64,000 nucleotides of DNA from Hyphomicrobiales bacterium (GTDB taxonomy: Bacteria; Pseudomonadota; Alphaproteobacteria; Rhizobiales; Rhizobiaceae): assembly GCA_900472925.1 (NCBI GenBank), contig UCJU01000004.1, positions 361,129 to 425,128 of the forward strand. The letters are read 5' to 3'. The notes below the pieces were generated by a model that saw only the letters and a list, made by a program, of their open reading frames with translations, made no database searches and was not told where the DNA came from. The position numbers and the translations under genes are program-made. This document shows, piece by piece, positions 16,466-26,000 of the stretch. Numbering within the stretch: position 1 is the stretch's first letter; every line of letters begins with the position of its first letter.

Positions 16466-19132
16466 ATGATGAGTGTACAGGCTGTGATGCGTTTTCCTCG
16501 ATCGAATTCAAACTATTCCCTCAACACGATAGATGAGCGAGGACAGGAACAGTCCATTGCGGAGCCGCGCGCTCCTCAAGACCTCCGCCCTGAATTGCTG
16601 CCGTTAACGCCAGACCAGCGTGCCGTAATAGGGCACAATGCCGACCAGAACGCAGCCAATGCGATTGAGGGGCGTGAAGAGATGCCCTTGTGGCAGAACC
16701 ACTTTACGCTCGGGCCGAATGTGCGTTTCACCCGCACGCCGCAGAATATTGTGAGTGGCAAGCAGGCTCCGGCTTCTGCTCAGAGCAAGGCTGAGACTGA
16801 TCTCCAGCCTTTGGCTGCCGCGCCAGAGCCGGTTGAGGTTGCTGCCGTCGAAAAGGTCATGCCGAAGCAGGCGCCTGTGGAGCGTCGCATCGCCAAGCCC
16901 GCCGTGCTGCCGCAGCCGCCGGGCGCGACAGGTGCGCTTGCGCTGAGCTATCGCCTACGTCGCGAGCTGGCCTTGCGACAGGAGCAGGAAGCATCCGCAC
17001 CTGCCGAAACCGTCGCCGTGGTGACGCAGGCAACGGATGCGGTCAGCGCCGAACAGATCGACGTTGCGTGTTTTCCCGAGCAGCCTGCTGTTTCCTTCGA
17101 CGTTCCTGCCTTTGCAGACGTTCTATCGGATGAAATGTTCTGGGAAGCGATGAGCCTGGATGTCGGGGCGACCATCTTGCCGCCCTCCCAGCCTATGCGG
17201 CTTGCGGAACTGGCGCGGATCAAGGCCCAGCGGGCTGCCACCGCACCTGTGGCTGCCCCTGCTATAACGCCTGCTCCACGTCCAGCGCAGGTCATTCGTC
17301 AGACACTTCCAGCCATTGAAAAGCCGGCCTTTATCAAGCCAGAAGGGTCAGCGGTTGCGCTCTATCGGCAGGTCGATATCCGTCCTGTTCAGCAGGCCGA
17401 GATTTTAGCAGTTGAACAGGTTCAGGTCGTCGCAACGGTGGAAGAGCCAATGCCTGTTGCCGCCGTTGTCGAGGAGGTTGTGGTCGAAGCTGTCGCTCTG
17501 ACCGCGCCGCGTCGTGAAATGCGCACGGTTGCCCGCAACGCAAATCAGCCCATGTTTCTGGACGCGCCGGTTTTCGGCGAGGGCGAATACGAGTTTCCAC
17601 CGATCGACCTGTTGCAGAAGCCGCAGGTCTTGCAAACCACGACAATGACGCCGGAAGCGCTGGAGCAGAGTGCTGGCCTTCTGGAAAGCGTCCTCGAAGA
17701 CTTCGGCATCAAGGGTGAAATCATCGATGTGCGCCCCGGCCCGGTCGTGACGTTGTATGAATTCGAGCCAGCCCCAGGCGTCAAATCCTCCCGCGTCATC
17801 GGCTTGTCGGATGATATCGCACGGTCCATGTCGGCTCTGTCCGCCCGTGTCGCCGTGGTGCCGGGTCGCAACGTCATCGGCATAGAACTGCCGAACCCGG
17901 TTCGTGAAACGGTCTATTTCCGCGAACTGATCGAATCGCCCGATTATTCCGAAACACGGATGAAACTGGCGCTTTGCCTCGGCAAAACCATTGGCGGTGA
18001 ACCTGTCGTGGCTGAACTCGCCAAGATGCCTCATCTTCTGGTGGCTGGTACGACTGGCTCCGGCAAATCCGTCGCCATCAATACGATGATCCTGTCGCTG
18101 CTCTACCGGTTGAAGCCGGAAGAGTGCCGCCTAATCATGGTCGATCCGAAGATGTTGGAACTGTCCGTCTATGACGGCATTCCGCACCTGTTGACGCCTG
18201 TCGTGACAGACCCCAAGAAGGCCGTCATGGCGCTGAAATGGGCCGTTCGCGAAATGGAAGACCGGTATCGCAAGATGTCGCGTCTGGGTGTGCGCAATAT
18301 CGATGGCTACAATGCCCGCGCCGCTTCCGCCCGTGCCAAGGGCGAGACGGTCATGTGCAATGTGCAGACCGGGTTTGATCGCGCCACGGGCGAAGCTGTT
18401 TACGAGCAGGAGGAAATGGACCTCACGGCCATGCCTTACATCGTCGTCATCGTCGATGAGATGGCCGATTTGATGATGGTCGCAGGCAAGGAAATCGAAG
18501 GCGCGATCCAGCGTCTGGCGCAGATGGCCCGCGCTGCCGGTATCCACCTCATCATGGCAACGCAGCGGCCTTCGGTCGATGTCATCACCGGCACCATCAA
18601 GGCAAACTTCCCGACCCGCATCTCCTTCCAGGTCACGTCGAAAATCGACAGCCGCACCATTCTAGGCGAACAGGGTGCCGAGCATCTGTTGGGCCAGGGG
18701 GATATGCTGCACATGGTCGGTGGCGGTCGCATCTCTCGTGTGCATGGTCCTTTCGTCTCGGATGAAGAAGTCGAGAAGGTCGTCGCGCATCTGAAGACGC
18801 AGGGACGTCCGGAATATCTGGGCACCGTTACCGAGGACGCTGATGAGGTGGACGAGGGTGTCGAAGAAGACAGTGCCGTTTTCGACAAGTCGGCCATGGG
18901 TGAAGACGACACGGCAGACCTTTACGAAAAGGCCGTGAAAGTCGTGTTGCGCGACAAGAAATGCTCGACATCCTATATCCAGCGCCGCCTGTCCATCGGC
19001 TACAATCGTGCCGCCTCCCTGGTCGAGCGCATGGAGCAGGAAGGCATCGTCGGGCCTGCCAACCATGTCGGCAAGCGGTCGATTATCGTCGGTGAGCGTG
19101 AGATGTGCGAAGTGCCGGGCGGATCGGACTAA
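16466..19132 (+). CDS. ftsK: FtsK/SpoIIIE-type DNA translocase without membrane domain
   Basis: An 888-residue protein whose C-terminal half is a full FtsK motor: Walker [16 protein letters not shown] (about residue 528), Walker [14 protein letters not shown] (about 657), the [12 protein letters not shown] segment, and a C-terminal winged-helix gamma domain ([22 protein letters not shown]) that reads KOPS-like orienting sequences. FtsK pumps chromosome DNA at the septum toward XerCD/dif. The first 400 residues are Ala/Pro/Val/Glu-rich and carry no hydrophobic stretch long enough to span a membrane, unlike canonical FtsK with four spans. Probably a second, soluble translocase; either adjacent ATG (16466 or 16469) may be used. 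Confidence 0.9.
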   Translation: MMSVQAVMRFPRSNSNYSLNTIDERGQEQSIAEPRAPQDLRPELLPLTPDQRAVIGHNADQNAANAIEGREEMPLWQNHFTLGPNVRFTRTPQNIVSGKQAPASAQSKAETDLQPLAAAPEPVEVAAVEKVMPKQAPVERRIAKPAVLPQPPGATGALALSYRLRRELALRQEQEASAPAETVAVVTQATDAVSAEQIDVACFPEQPAVSFDVPAFADVLSDEMFWEAMSLDVGATILPPSQPMRLAELARIKAQRAATAPVAAPAITPAPRPAQVIRQTLPAIEKPAFIKPEGSAVALYRQVDIRPVQQAEILAVEQVQVVATVEEPMPVAAVVEEVVVEAVALTAPRREMRTVARNANQPMFLDAPVFGEGEYEFPPIDLLQKPQVLQTTTMTPEALEQSAGLLESVLEDFGIKGEIIDVRPGPVVTLYEFEPAPGVKSSRVIGLSDDIARSMSALSARVAVVPGRNVIGIELPNPVRETVYFRELIESPDYSETRMKLALCLGKTIGGEPVVAELAKMPHLLVAGTTGSGKSVAINTMILSLLYRLKPEECRLIMVDPKMLELSVYDGIPHLLTPVVTDPKKAVMALKWAVREMEDRYRKMSRLGVRNIDGYNARAASARAKGETVMCNVQTGFDRATGEAVYEQEEMDLTAMPYIVVIVDEMADLMMVAGKEIEGAIQRLAQMARAAGIHLIMATQRPSVDVITGTIKANFPTRISFQVTSKIDSRTILGEQGAEHLLGQGDMLHMVGGGRISRVHGPFVSDEEVEKVVAHLKTQGRPEYLGTVTEDADEVDEGVEEDSAVFDKSAMGEDDTADLYEKAVKVVLRDKKCSTSYIQRRLSIGYNRAASLVERMEQEGIVGPANHVGKRSIIVGEREMCEVPGGSD

Positions 19133-19173
19133 GGGCGTTCTTCAAAGCTGAAGCAACTGATCGATAGAGAATG

Positions 19174-19199
19174 ACCCGGCAACGATAGTGCCGGGTTTT
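19174..19199 (+). terminator. Rho-independent terminator after ftsK
   Basis: ACCCGGCA (19174-19181) pairs with TGCCGGGT (19189-19196) across a seven-base loop, followed by a short T run. It lies between convergent genes and probably ends ftsK transcription. Confidence 0.75.
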
Positions 19200-19204
19200 C
19201 CGTT

Positions 19205-21334
19205 TCACGCCGGGCGCATGAGGCCAGTGCGGGGAAGATAGGGTGCCGAGCATTCCTTGAGCTTGTCTACGGAAGCCGGGCGTCCAACATAATAACCCTG
19301 GACGTGATCGATCCGCAGTTCCCTCAACAACTCCAGCTGCTCGGCGGTCTCCACGCCTTCGACCAATATCTTGTGGCCGCGGTTGCGAATAAGGCCGATG
19401 ATATCGCTGAGCATAGTCTTTCCACGGGGAGTCAGCGCGTCGTGAAGGAATGACTTGTCGATTTTGACAGTGTCGAAATCGATCAGGCGTAGCCATGACA
19501 GGCCCGCAAATCCCGTTCCGAAATCATCCAGCCATATCTTGATGCCGAGCGTCTTGAGGTCGCTGATGCAGCGCAGGACATCGGAATTCATGTCCATCTC
19601 CAGACCTTCGGTGATCTCGAAGGCGAGCCTGCCACCGGAAACGCCGACATCACCCAAAATAGCAGCGACTGAAGTGGCAAAGCCCGGGCTTTTCAACTGG
19701 ATCGGAGAAACATTGACGCTGACGATTGCCATCCTGTCGCAACGGATGACCTGCTGGCATGCGGTTCGCACCGCCCAAAGGCCAAGGTCCATGATGGCGC
19801 CGGTCCGCTCCGCGATGGGAATGAATATGCTGGGTGGAACAAGCGTTCCGTCCAGCAACCTCAACCGCATCAAAGCTTCAACGCCCTCAATCCTGTTAGA
19901 CGACAGGTTTTTAATGGGCTGATAGACCAGCGAGACCAAGTCCTTCTCGATGGCGATGTTGAGAAGCGCTGCAACGTTTTCCGTATCGTCGCTGTTGTTT
20001 GGATCGTTGGGGTCGAATAGCTTGACGGTGTTTCGCCCATTCGCCTTGGCAAGATAAAGAGCGCGATCGGCTTCGTTTATCAGGCGCTCGAGCTTCGGAT
20101 CCGGTTGCGGCCGCGTGTAGGATGCCCCGACACTGACGGTAATGACGGACGTGCCATCGCGCCGCCTTTCATGCACCACGGCCATGTCCTCGACGGTGGT
20201 GCGCAGCGTTTCTGCGATGTCTTCAATGTCTTTTTGCGTTCGGAAGCGCGCAAGAGCGATGAATTCCTCGCCGCCATAGCGCCCGATGACGGCGTCGAAG
20301 CGGCTCATGCTTGTCTCGAGCGTTTGCGCGACCTGTATCAGGCACCTGTCGCCTTCCTGATGCCCGTAATAGTCATTGTACTTCTTGAAGAAGTCGACAT
20401 CGATCAGGAATACCGCAAAATTGTGCTCGGCAAGGGTCCACTCATCCCACAGCTGGCGCAGCCTGCTGTCGATTGCGCGGCGGTTTTCAAGTCCTGTCAA
20501 AGGGTCGGTATTGGAAAGCCGCAGCAAGGCTTCACCGCGATCTTCCGCTTCTCGTTGCTGCACCTTGGCTTCAATGGCGTTGAGAAACACACGGTAGCGC
20601 TCACGGTTGAGGCGCAGGTTTACGTAGGAGGTGAAGACGAAGCAGGAGAGATAGAAGGTGCCAAAGGCGATCTGATAATAGATGTCTTCGTGGAAGTAGC
20701 TCAAAGCGACGAAATAGGTGGCGAGAACGAGGCTGGACGCGCACAGGGAAAGCTTGAAGTTGAACGTGAAAAACAGGTTGGCGCCCATCATGAAGATAGC
20801 ACCGAACACCATGTAATAGGACATATTGGTGACATAGCTGGTCATCATTGCTGGCATCAGCCAGCCAATATAGCCGCCGAGGAGGGCTGTGGCACAGGCG
20901 ATGTCCATGTGGCCTGTTTTTGCATTGGCACGGATTTGCATTTCCAGAGTGAGCAACGCTGCGAGGCCGACAACGAAACGCGCAAACATTGTGTGCGGTG
21001 CAACGTCCGGAATAAGCAGAAGGTCCGTCAATGAAAACAGCAGATAGACGGGTACCGCAATCCAGAGACCCTGCCGTATAGCCTTGCGTCTTTTGACGTC
21101 TGCTTCACGAAGGAAAAGATCCCTTGAAGCATTGGATGGCCGTTCAAGCGATGATCTCGCTTCCACGCCAAGTTCTACGAAATTTGCCAAAGTGTGCTTC
21201 ATGCACTTTTCCATAGGTTGCAATAATCTTGCAAGTTCAGTTGTGCTGGCTTTGCAAATACTCTTGCAAAAATACCTTTCTACTACCGTCATCCCGACGC
21301 CGGCTGCGCTGTTCGAGGTTGTAGTCATCGTCAC
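19205..21334 (-). CDS. Membrane GGDEF-EAL protein (cyclic-di-GMP turnover)
   Basis: Up to 709 residues. After a short N terminus come about six membrane spans (from GLWIAVPVYLLF to FGTFYLSCFVFTSY), then a GGDEF domain with active-type motif GRYGGEEF and an EAL domain with EALMR, IWLDDFGTGFAG and DKSF motifs. It should make and/or break cyclic-di-GMP in response to a membrane signal. The inhibitory RxxD site before GGEEF appears lost (R-F-D-A). The start is uncertain: 21334, or an internal ATG at 21202 (MKHTLANF). It is divergent from the methyltransferase gene at 21515. Confidence 0.88.
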   Translation of the reverse strand: MTMTTTSNSAAGVGMTVVERYFCKSICKASTTELARLLQPMEKCMKHTLANFVELGVEARSSLERPSNASRDLFLREADVKRRKAIRQGLWIAVPVYLLFSLTDLLLIPDVAPHTMFARFVVGLAALLTLEMQIRANAKTGHMDIACATALLGGYIGWLMPAMMTSYVTNMSYYMVFGAIFMMGANLFFTFNFKLSLCASSLVLATYFVALSYFHEDIYYQIAFGTFYLSCFVFTSYVNLRLNRERYRVFLNAIEAKVQQREAEDRGEALLRLSNTDPLTGLENRRAIDSRLRQLWDEWTLAEHNFAVFLIDVDFFKKYNDYYGHQEGDRCLIQVAQTLETSMSRFDAVIGRYGGEEFIALARFRTQKDIEDIAETLRTTVEDMAVVHERRRDGTSVITVSVGASYTRPQPDPKLERLINEADRALYLAKANGRNTVKLFDPNDPNNSDDTENVAALLNIAIEKDLVSLVYQPIKNLSSNRIEGVEALMRLRLLDGTLVPPSIFIPIAERTGAIMDLGLWAVRTACQQVIRCDRMAIVSVNVSPIQLKSPGFATSVAAILGDVGVSGGRLAFEITEGLEMDMNSDVLRCISDLKTLGIKIWLDDFGTGFAGLSWLRLIDFDTVKIDKSFLHDALTPRGKTMLSDIIGLIRNRGHKILVEGVETAEQLELLRELRIDHVQGYYVGRPASVDKLKECSAPYLPRTGLMRPA

Positions 21335-21514
21335 AATGCAGTGTATCCTTTTAAGTTTCTTTAAGGTCGCGTGAAACGCGTATGAAATTTAGATTTACCT
21401 TAATGAAAAGTTTCTTGAAATACGTGCGTTTCGACGCTTTTACCCGATTGACTTGAGATGCGTTTGCGTTTGAATTGTTCCAAAGTTAACAAAGCGTTAA
21501 TATGGAGAGTGCTT

Positions 21515-22561
21515 GTGTCCCAAATTGCTAATAAAAAGTTTGATGGTGAAAGTCTTATTACTCCTGAAGCAATATCCGACGAAATATTCGCGCCGCGTTC
21601 TGACAATTTTAAAGAGCATTTCTCTATCGCAAAATCGGAGATAGCGATTGTTCTGGCCGTCGCCTATCGCAAGTTCGAAAATGGGTGTGCGCCGCAACAA
21701 ATTATACACGAAGTTGCGGGACAGTTGCATCAAATTCGCGAAAAGAACCACTCCAGCGTGTGGAGAGATATTATTCCGCTGGTTCAGGGTCATGCTGTCG
21801 CGGACTACTTCCTCGAAGATCCGTTCACTGCATGGTCTTTCGAAAAGCCGAGGGGATATTCCGGCGATGCGCAGCTTCTGGATTTCATTTATGGGCATGC
21901 GAGCGTGCAGGCCAAGATCGACGCCGCATCACCAACCGGCCTGGCACTTTACGAATACACCAAGGCAGCGTCGTCTTCTGTCGCCGTCAGAGAACGCCGC
22001 GACATCCTGACGAAATATGTCGACGACATCGCTGCAGAGCGTGGTCCGGACACGGAGATTCTTACCATTGCCGCCGGTCAGTTGCGCGAAGCCAATCAGT
22101 CCGTCGCCTTGGCAGAGGGCAGGATAAAAAGATGGGTGGCCCTCGATCAGGACCCCTTGAGCATCGGCGCCATTGCCCGCGACTTCTATGGCACCTGCAT
22201 CGAAGCGATCGATGGTTCCGTGCGCGGGATATTATCGCGCCGCCAGGAACTGGGCACATATGACTTTATCTATGCCGCCGGTCTCTACGACTACCTCGTG
22301 GACAAGGTCTCGATCAAGCTGACCCAGCGCTGCCTCGAGATGCTCAAGCCCGGTGGCGTGTTCCTGTTTGCCAACTTCTCCGAAGAAATCGGCGTCGATG
22401 GTTACATGGAAACCTTCATGAACTGGGCGCTGTTGCTGCGCACGCAAGACGATATGTGGAATATCATCAATGCGAGCATGGATGCATCCGCCTTTGAAGC
22501 GGAGGTGTTCTTCGGAGAGAACCGCAACATCGTCTATGGCGTCATTCGCAAAAAGGCCTGA
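21515..22561 (+). CDS. SAM-dependent methyltransferase, PhcB / 'extracellular factor' type
   Basis: About 348 residues from a GTG start preceded by GGAG; the longer reading from 21458 lacks a ribosome site. The Rossmann methyltransferase core shows EILTIAAGQLREA as the SAM loop, VALDQDPLS as the acidic loop and FIYAAGLYDYL as the post-II segment, followed by LKPGGVFLFANF. This arrangement and the N-terminal PRGYSGDAQLLDFIYG match proteins annotated as 3-hydroxypalmitate methyl ester synthases related to PhcB of Ralstonia. PhcB makes a quorum signal; whether this homologue does so is unproven. Its divergence from a cyclic-di-GMP enzyme gene is suggestive. Confidence 0.65.
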   Translation: MSQIANKKFDGESLITPEAISDEIFAPRSDNFKEHFSIAKSEIAIVLAVAYRKFENGCAPQQIIHEVAGQLHQIREKNHSSVWRDIIPLVQGHAVADYFLEDPFTAWSFEKPRGYSGDAQLLDFIYGHASVQAKIDAASPTGLALYEYTKAASSSVAVRERRDILTKYVDDIAAERGPDTEILTIAAGQLREANQSVALAEGRIKRWVALDQDPLSIGAIARDFYGTCIEAIDGSVRGILSRRQELGTYDFIYAAGLYDYLVDKVSIKLTQRCLEMLKPGGVFLFANFSEEIGVDGYMETFMNWALLLRTQDDMWNIINASMDASAFEAEVFFGENRNIVYGVIRKKA

Positions 22562-22572
22562 TAGGATCTCCA

Positions 22573-22607
22573 CGCCCTTGCGCACTCTGAAATGATGCGC
22601 AAGGGCG
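22573..22607. repeat. 12-bp inverted repeat after the methyltransferase gene
   Basis: CGCCCTTGCGCA (22573-22584) and TGCGCAAGGGCG (22596-22607) form a perfect stem with an 11-base loop. No T run follows, so it may be a Rho-type or processing hairpin rather than a simple intrinsic terminator. Confidence 0.55.
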
Positions 22608-22669
22608 ATTCCATTTCGTCGCAAAAGGCTCTACAGCGTTTGCGACGTATTGTGCCTTTGGAGTGCATC

Positions 22670-23491
22670 ATGGAAAAAAAGCGATATTATTCTGATTTCG
22701 GGGGGCTCCCCGGCCAGACCGAGCTTCTCTCAGGCAAGGCCACCTTCACCACGGCCTATGCCGTTATTCCAAAGCGCGTGATGTCTGATATCGTCACCAG
22801 TGTCCTTCCCCACTGGATCGACACCCGTGCCTGGATCATCTCACGCCCCATGACAGGATTTTCCGAGACATTCGCGCAATATGTCATGGAAGTGATGCCC
22901 GGCGGCGGCAGCGAAAAGCCTGAGCCTGATGCACGCGCGCAGGCAGCGATCTTTGTGGTCGATGGTGAGATGACGATCGAGCATGATGGCCAACTGCATG
23001 CGATGCGAGCCGGATCCTTTGCCTATATTCCTGCCGGTCATGCTTGGACGATCAAGGGTGTCGGCTCTGTTCCGGCCAAGTTCCACTGGGTCCGCAAAGT
23101 TTTCGATGTCGTAGACGGTCTTGAATTGCCCCCGGCGATTTTCACGCATGAAGACGAGCATGAACTGTCGGCCATGCCTGACACAGATGGCAAGTGGGCG
23201 ACGACCCGCTTCATCGACCCAGCCGATGGCCGCTACGACATGCACCTCAACATCGTGACCTTCGAGCCGGGCGCAACTATCCCCTTCATGGAAACCCATG
23301 TCATGGAGCATGGCCTTTTCGTCCTGGAGGGCAAGGCTGTCTACCGCTTGAACAATGATTGGGTTGAAGTCGAAGCCGGAGATTTCATGTGGCTTCGCGC
23401 ATTTTGCCCGCAGGCCTGCTACGCTGGCGGCCCGGATCGTTTCCGCTACCTGCTTTACAAGGACGTCAACAGACACGTGAAGCTCTGGTAG
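22670..23491 (+). CDS. (S)-ureidoglycine aminohydrolase-like bicupin
   Basis: A 273-residue two-cupin protein starting at MEKKRYYSDFGGLPGQ. The C-terminal cupin has the metal motif pattern ETHVMEHGLFVLEGKAVY and ends in RYLLYKDVNRHVKLW, typical of UGHY-family enzymes that hydrolyse ureidoglycine to ureidoglycolate and ammonia in purine (allantoin) breakdown; the N-terminal cupin has the HAWTIKG region. GGAG precedes the ATG. No other ureide gene is adjacent, so it stands alone here. Function is assigned from family similarity read by eye. Confidence 0.75.
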   Translation: MEKKRYYSDFGGLPGQTELLSGKATFTTAYAVIPKRVMSDIVTSVLPHWIDTRAWIISRPMTGFSETFAQYVMEVMPGGGSEKPEPDARAQAAIFVVDGEMTIEHDGQLHAMRAGSFAYIPAGHAWTIKGVGSVPAKFHWVRKVFDVVDGLELPPAIFTHEDEHELSAMPDTDGKWATTRFIDPADGRYDMHLNIVTFEPGATIPFMETHVMEHGLFVLEGKAVYRLNNDWVEVEAGDFMWLRAFCPQACYAGGPDRFRYLLYKDVNRHVKLW

Positions 23492-23530
23492 TCGGTTTCG
23501 ACACCAGAGGCTTCACGGCATCGGATGATC

Positions 23531-24967
23531 TTAAACCAGCAGATGATCCGATGTTGTCGCGTGCGACACAGACTGTACGGCCGGGTCGTTGATGGAGTAG
23601 GCGTGGATATAGTCTACCTTCATCTGCGAGCCGTTGGGCAAGCCGTTCGCAGGTGTCCCTGCCATGCCGCCGACCGCGAGATTGACGATCATATACATCG
23701 GGTCATGCATATCTTTCGGGGTATCGATCTGGGCGATTGCAACGTCATCGAAGTACCAGGTAAGATGGTCCGCATCCCACAGCAATCCGTATTTGTGGAA
23801 ACCTTCGGTGCTGGTCACATTGATGTTGTTGACGGTCGATGTCTGCTGACCCGAGGCATTCGAGTGGGCAGACATGATCAACGTATTCGGGTTCTGCCCG
23901 CGCATTTCGATGACATCGAGTTCTGGCGGCCATCTTCCATCCTCCGGCAGAAGCCAGAAGGCAGGCCATGCACCCTGGTCGCTCGGCATGTCCGCCCGCA
24001 TCTCGAAATAGCCATAGGTCTGCGAGAAAGACGGATGCGTGGTCAGCATGCCCGACGTGTAGTCATATCCGTTGACCGCATTCGAAAGCGCGTCCGGAGT
24101 CGCTGCTGCCGTAATGGTCAGCACACCGTTTTGAACAGAAAACGGATTGACCGAAGAGGTCGGCTGATAGGCGGGGTTGATATACCACTGCTTTTCAGAA
24201 TTTGTGTGAAGCGTTCCGCCCTTGTCGTCCGCCCACCAGAATTTGGGCTCCCAGACGCCGCTTTGGCCGTTGCTCAGGGATAAGGAGTTAAACTCGTCCG
24301 AAAACGTCGATGTCAGCTTGGAACGGTCCAGCGTCAGCCTGAACTGATCGGCACTGAGGCTGTCGGCGGTGGTGTTGGCAAGCACGACGCTCTCGCCATT
24401 GTCGAAGTTCAGCCAGAGGTTCGCGCCCTTTTGCGTGGAGGTACTGATGAGATGATCAAAGGATGTAACGCCGTAACCGTCGAGCCGGATGAAATCGTCA
24501 CGACCGAAATCGGTGACAAGATCAGTGCCGTTGCCCTTGGCAAAAACGAACGTATCCGCGCCGCCGCCACCGGTCAGCACGTCATTGCCAGCGCCACCAT
24601 CGATCGTTTGCTTGGAGGAACTGCCGCTGATGATGTTGTCGAGTGAATTGCCGAAAGCATTCCGCCCGTCACCCGTGACGATCAGGTTTTCGATGTTTGC
24701 CGGGAGCGTGTAGCTCATCCATGTATTGATGGTATCCGTGCCCTGACCGGACGATTCAGCGGCGCGATTGATGTCGGAATAGAGGTAATAGATGTCATCG
24801 CCCGTGCCACCATGCATGGTCACGTTCACACCGCTGTCGCCCCACATGGAATCATTTTTGGCGGTGCCGTAAAGGTCTGGCCCCGATTTCGTTGCCGAGA
24901 AAAATCCGGTGGACGTGTCGCTATAGTAAAGCGGCTTGCCAAGAGCGTTCATGATCGACTGCGCCAT
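23531..24967 (-). CDS. RTX-type secreted glycoside hydrolase family 16 (ExsH/ExoK-like)
   Basis: A 478-residue protein without a signal peptide. The N-terminal 130 residues contain calcium-binding RTX repeats (GGTGDDIYYL, GGAGNDVLTGGGGADTF), marking export by a type I secretion system. The C-terminal GH16 domain carries the catalytic motif ELDVIEMRG, where the two glutamates act as nucleophile and acid/base in cleavage of beta-glucans. Related rhizobial ExsH and ExoK shorten succinoglycan. The exoYFQ genes at 34.6-38 kb make a matching polysaccharide substrate plausible. No secretion genes are adjacent, so export would use a system elsewhere. Confidence 0.88.
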   Translation of the reverse strand: MAQSIMNALGKPLYYSDTSTGFFSATKSGPDLYGTAKNDSMWGDSGVNVTMHGGTGDDIYYLYSDINRAAESSGQGTDTINTWMSYTLPANIENLIVTGDGRNAFGNSLDNIISGSSSKQTIDGGAGNDVLTGGGGADTFVFAKGNGTDLVTDFGRDDFIRLDGYGVTSFDHLISTSTQKGANLWLNFDNGESVVLANTTADSLSADQFRLTLDRSKLTSTFSDEFNSLSLSNGQSGVWEPKFWWADDKGGTLHTNSEKQWYINPAYQPTSSVNPFSVQNGVLTITAAATPDALSNAVNGYDYTSGMLTTHPSFSQTYGYFEMRADMPSDQGAWPAFWLLPEDGRWPPELDVIEMRGQNPNTLIMSAHSNASGQQTSTVNNINVTSTEGFHKYGLLWDADHLTWYFDDVAIAQIDTPKDMHDPMYMIVNLAVGGMAGTPANGLPNGSQMKVDYIHAYSINDPAVQSVSHATTSDHLLV

Positions 24968-25075
24968 CGAAATATCTCCTGTTAAAACTGTTCCAAGACA
25001 ATTTCTTCAGGTTCGAGTGTATCAGTGATAACGGGTTTCGGCTTCCTGTGAAAAGTCAGGGGTGCGCTGCAGCAT

Positions 25076-25870
25076 TCATGCCGGAAGGTTCAGCGCCATG
25101 TCCGCGATGCCATCCCATGAGTTTTTGATGGCCGTCTGGCCGGACAGCCGGATCAATCCACAAAGGCTGCCAGTGGTCACGATCTGGCCGCGCTTCAGGC
25201 CACCAAGATGGTCGAGTGGCGCGTTGGCATAAGCTATAAGCGGCACGACGGGATCGACCTGCGGGTGCTTGGGAGCTGCGGCAAACAGCACATCGCCGTT
25301 GCCCTCAATGACCAGTGCTGGCAGCGTCGCATCCTGGTTCACGAAACGCTCCAGGACTGCCCCGTCGATCTCAGGACCAAGGATGAAGGAGTGATTGCCA
25401 AGCCGGTCCGCCAGAAACAGCGGGTAGGGTGCTTTGCTTTCCTCGGCGAGCCGATAGCTCACGAGTTCCACTCCCAGGTTCATGGATGAGACATGAGAAA
25501 GAATATCGGCGCGCGAATATTCCTGACCGATTGCCGGCGCGGGAATGTCATTTGCAAGCACGAAGCAAATCTCGACCTCGATGCCCACGGCACCCGGTTT
25601 AGGCACGTCAAATGGCGCGTCGATGCTTGTGTCGTAGACATCGAGAAGAGGCGCGGCGACGGCTCGATTGCTGTTGACCCCGATCTTCCAGCCGCCAACC
25701 TCCTTGCCAATTGCGGCGGTGGCGATTGCCTGGGCGGCCATTCCTGTTTCGATGCTGTCAGGGATCAGGCCGCTGCTTTCGAGCTTGGCAACGCTCAGCG
25801 ATGACTGCTGATTTTCAGCCTCGGCAAGAATAGCGCCCAGTCTGATATTTGCTTCTGTCATCGTGGTCAT
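25076..25870 (-). CDS. 2-keto-4-pentenoate hydratase-like (FAH superfamily) protein
   Basis: A 264-residue MhpD/DmpE-type hydratase or decarboxylase. Recognisable segments are GWKIGVNSNRAV, the metal-site pair VGIEVEICFVL with ExE, and LGVELVSYRL, ending with GQIVTTGSLCGLI. Family members add water to 2-hydroxypentadienoate in aromatic meta-cleavage or act on similar enols. It lies downstream of the HTH-citrate synthase on the same strand (gap 130 bp) and may share its transcript. No ring-cleavage genes are nearby, so the substrate is open. Confidence 0.8.
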   Translation of the reverse strand: MTTMTEANIRLGAILAEAENQQSSLSVAKLESSGLIPDSIETGMAAQAIATAAIGKEVGGWKIGVNSNRAVAAPLLDVYDTSIDAPFDVPKPGAVGIEVEICFVLANDIPAPAIGQEYSRADILSHVSSMNLGVELVSYRLAEESKAPYPLFLADRLGNHSFILGPEIDGAVLERFVNQDATLPALVIEGNGDVLFAAAPKHPQVDPVVPLIAYANAPLDHLGGLKRGQIVTTGSLCGLIRLSGQTAIKNSWDGIADMALNLPA

Positions 25871-26000
25871 GCGAAACCCTTCCGTTACGTCAAGTCATGA
25901 CAGTTTCATTGCAGTCATTTCTGATGCTGGCAAGTCGAGCGCTCCTTGCAGACGCGTGAAATACATGGTCTTCAACACATATTCCTCATAACCATTATGC

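Noticed and set aside
22573..22607. Inverted repeat considered as an intrinsic terminator
   Set aside because: The stem is perfect, but no T run follows, so it is recorded only as a repeat.
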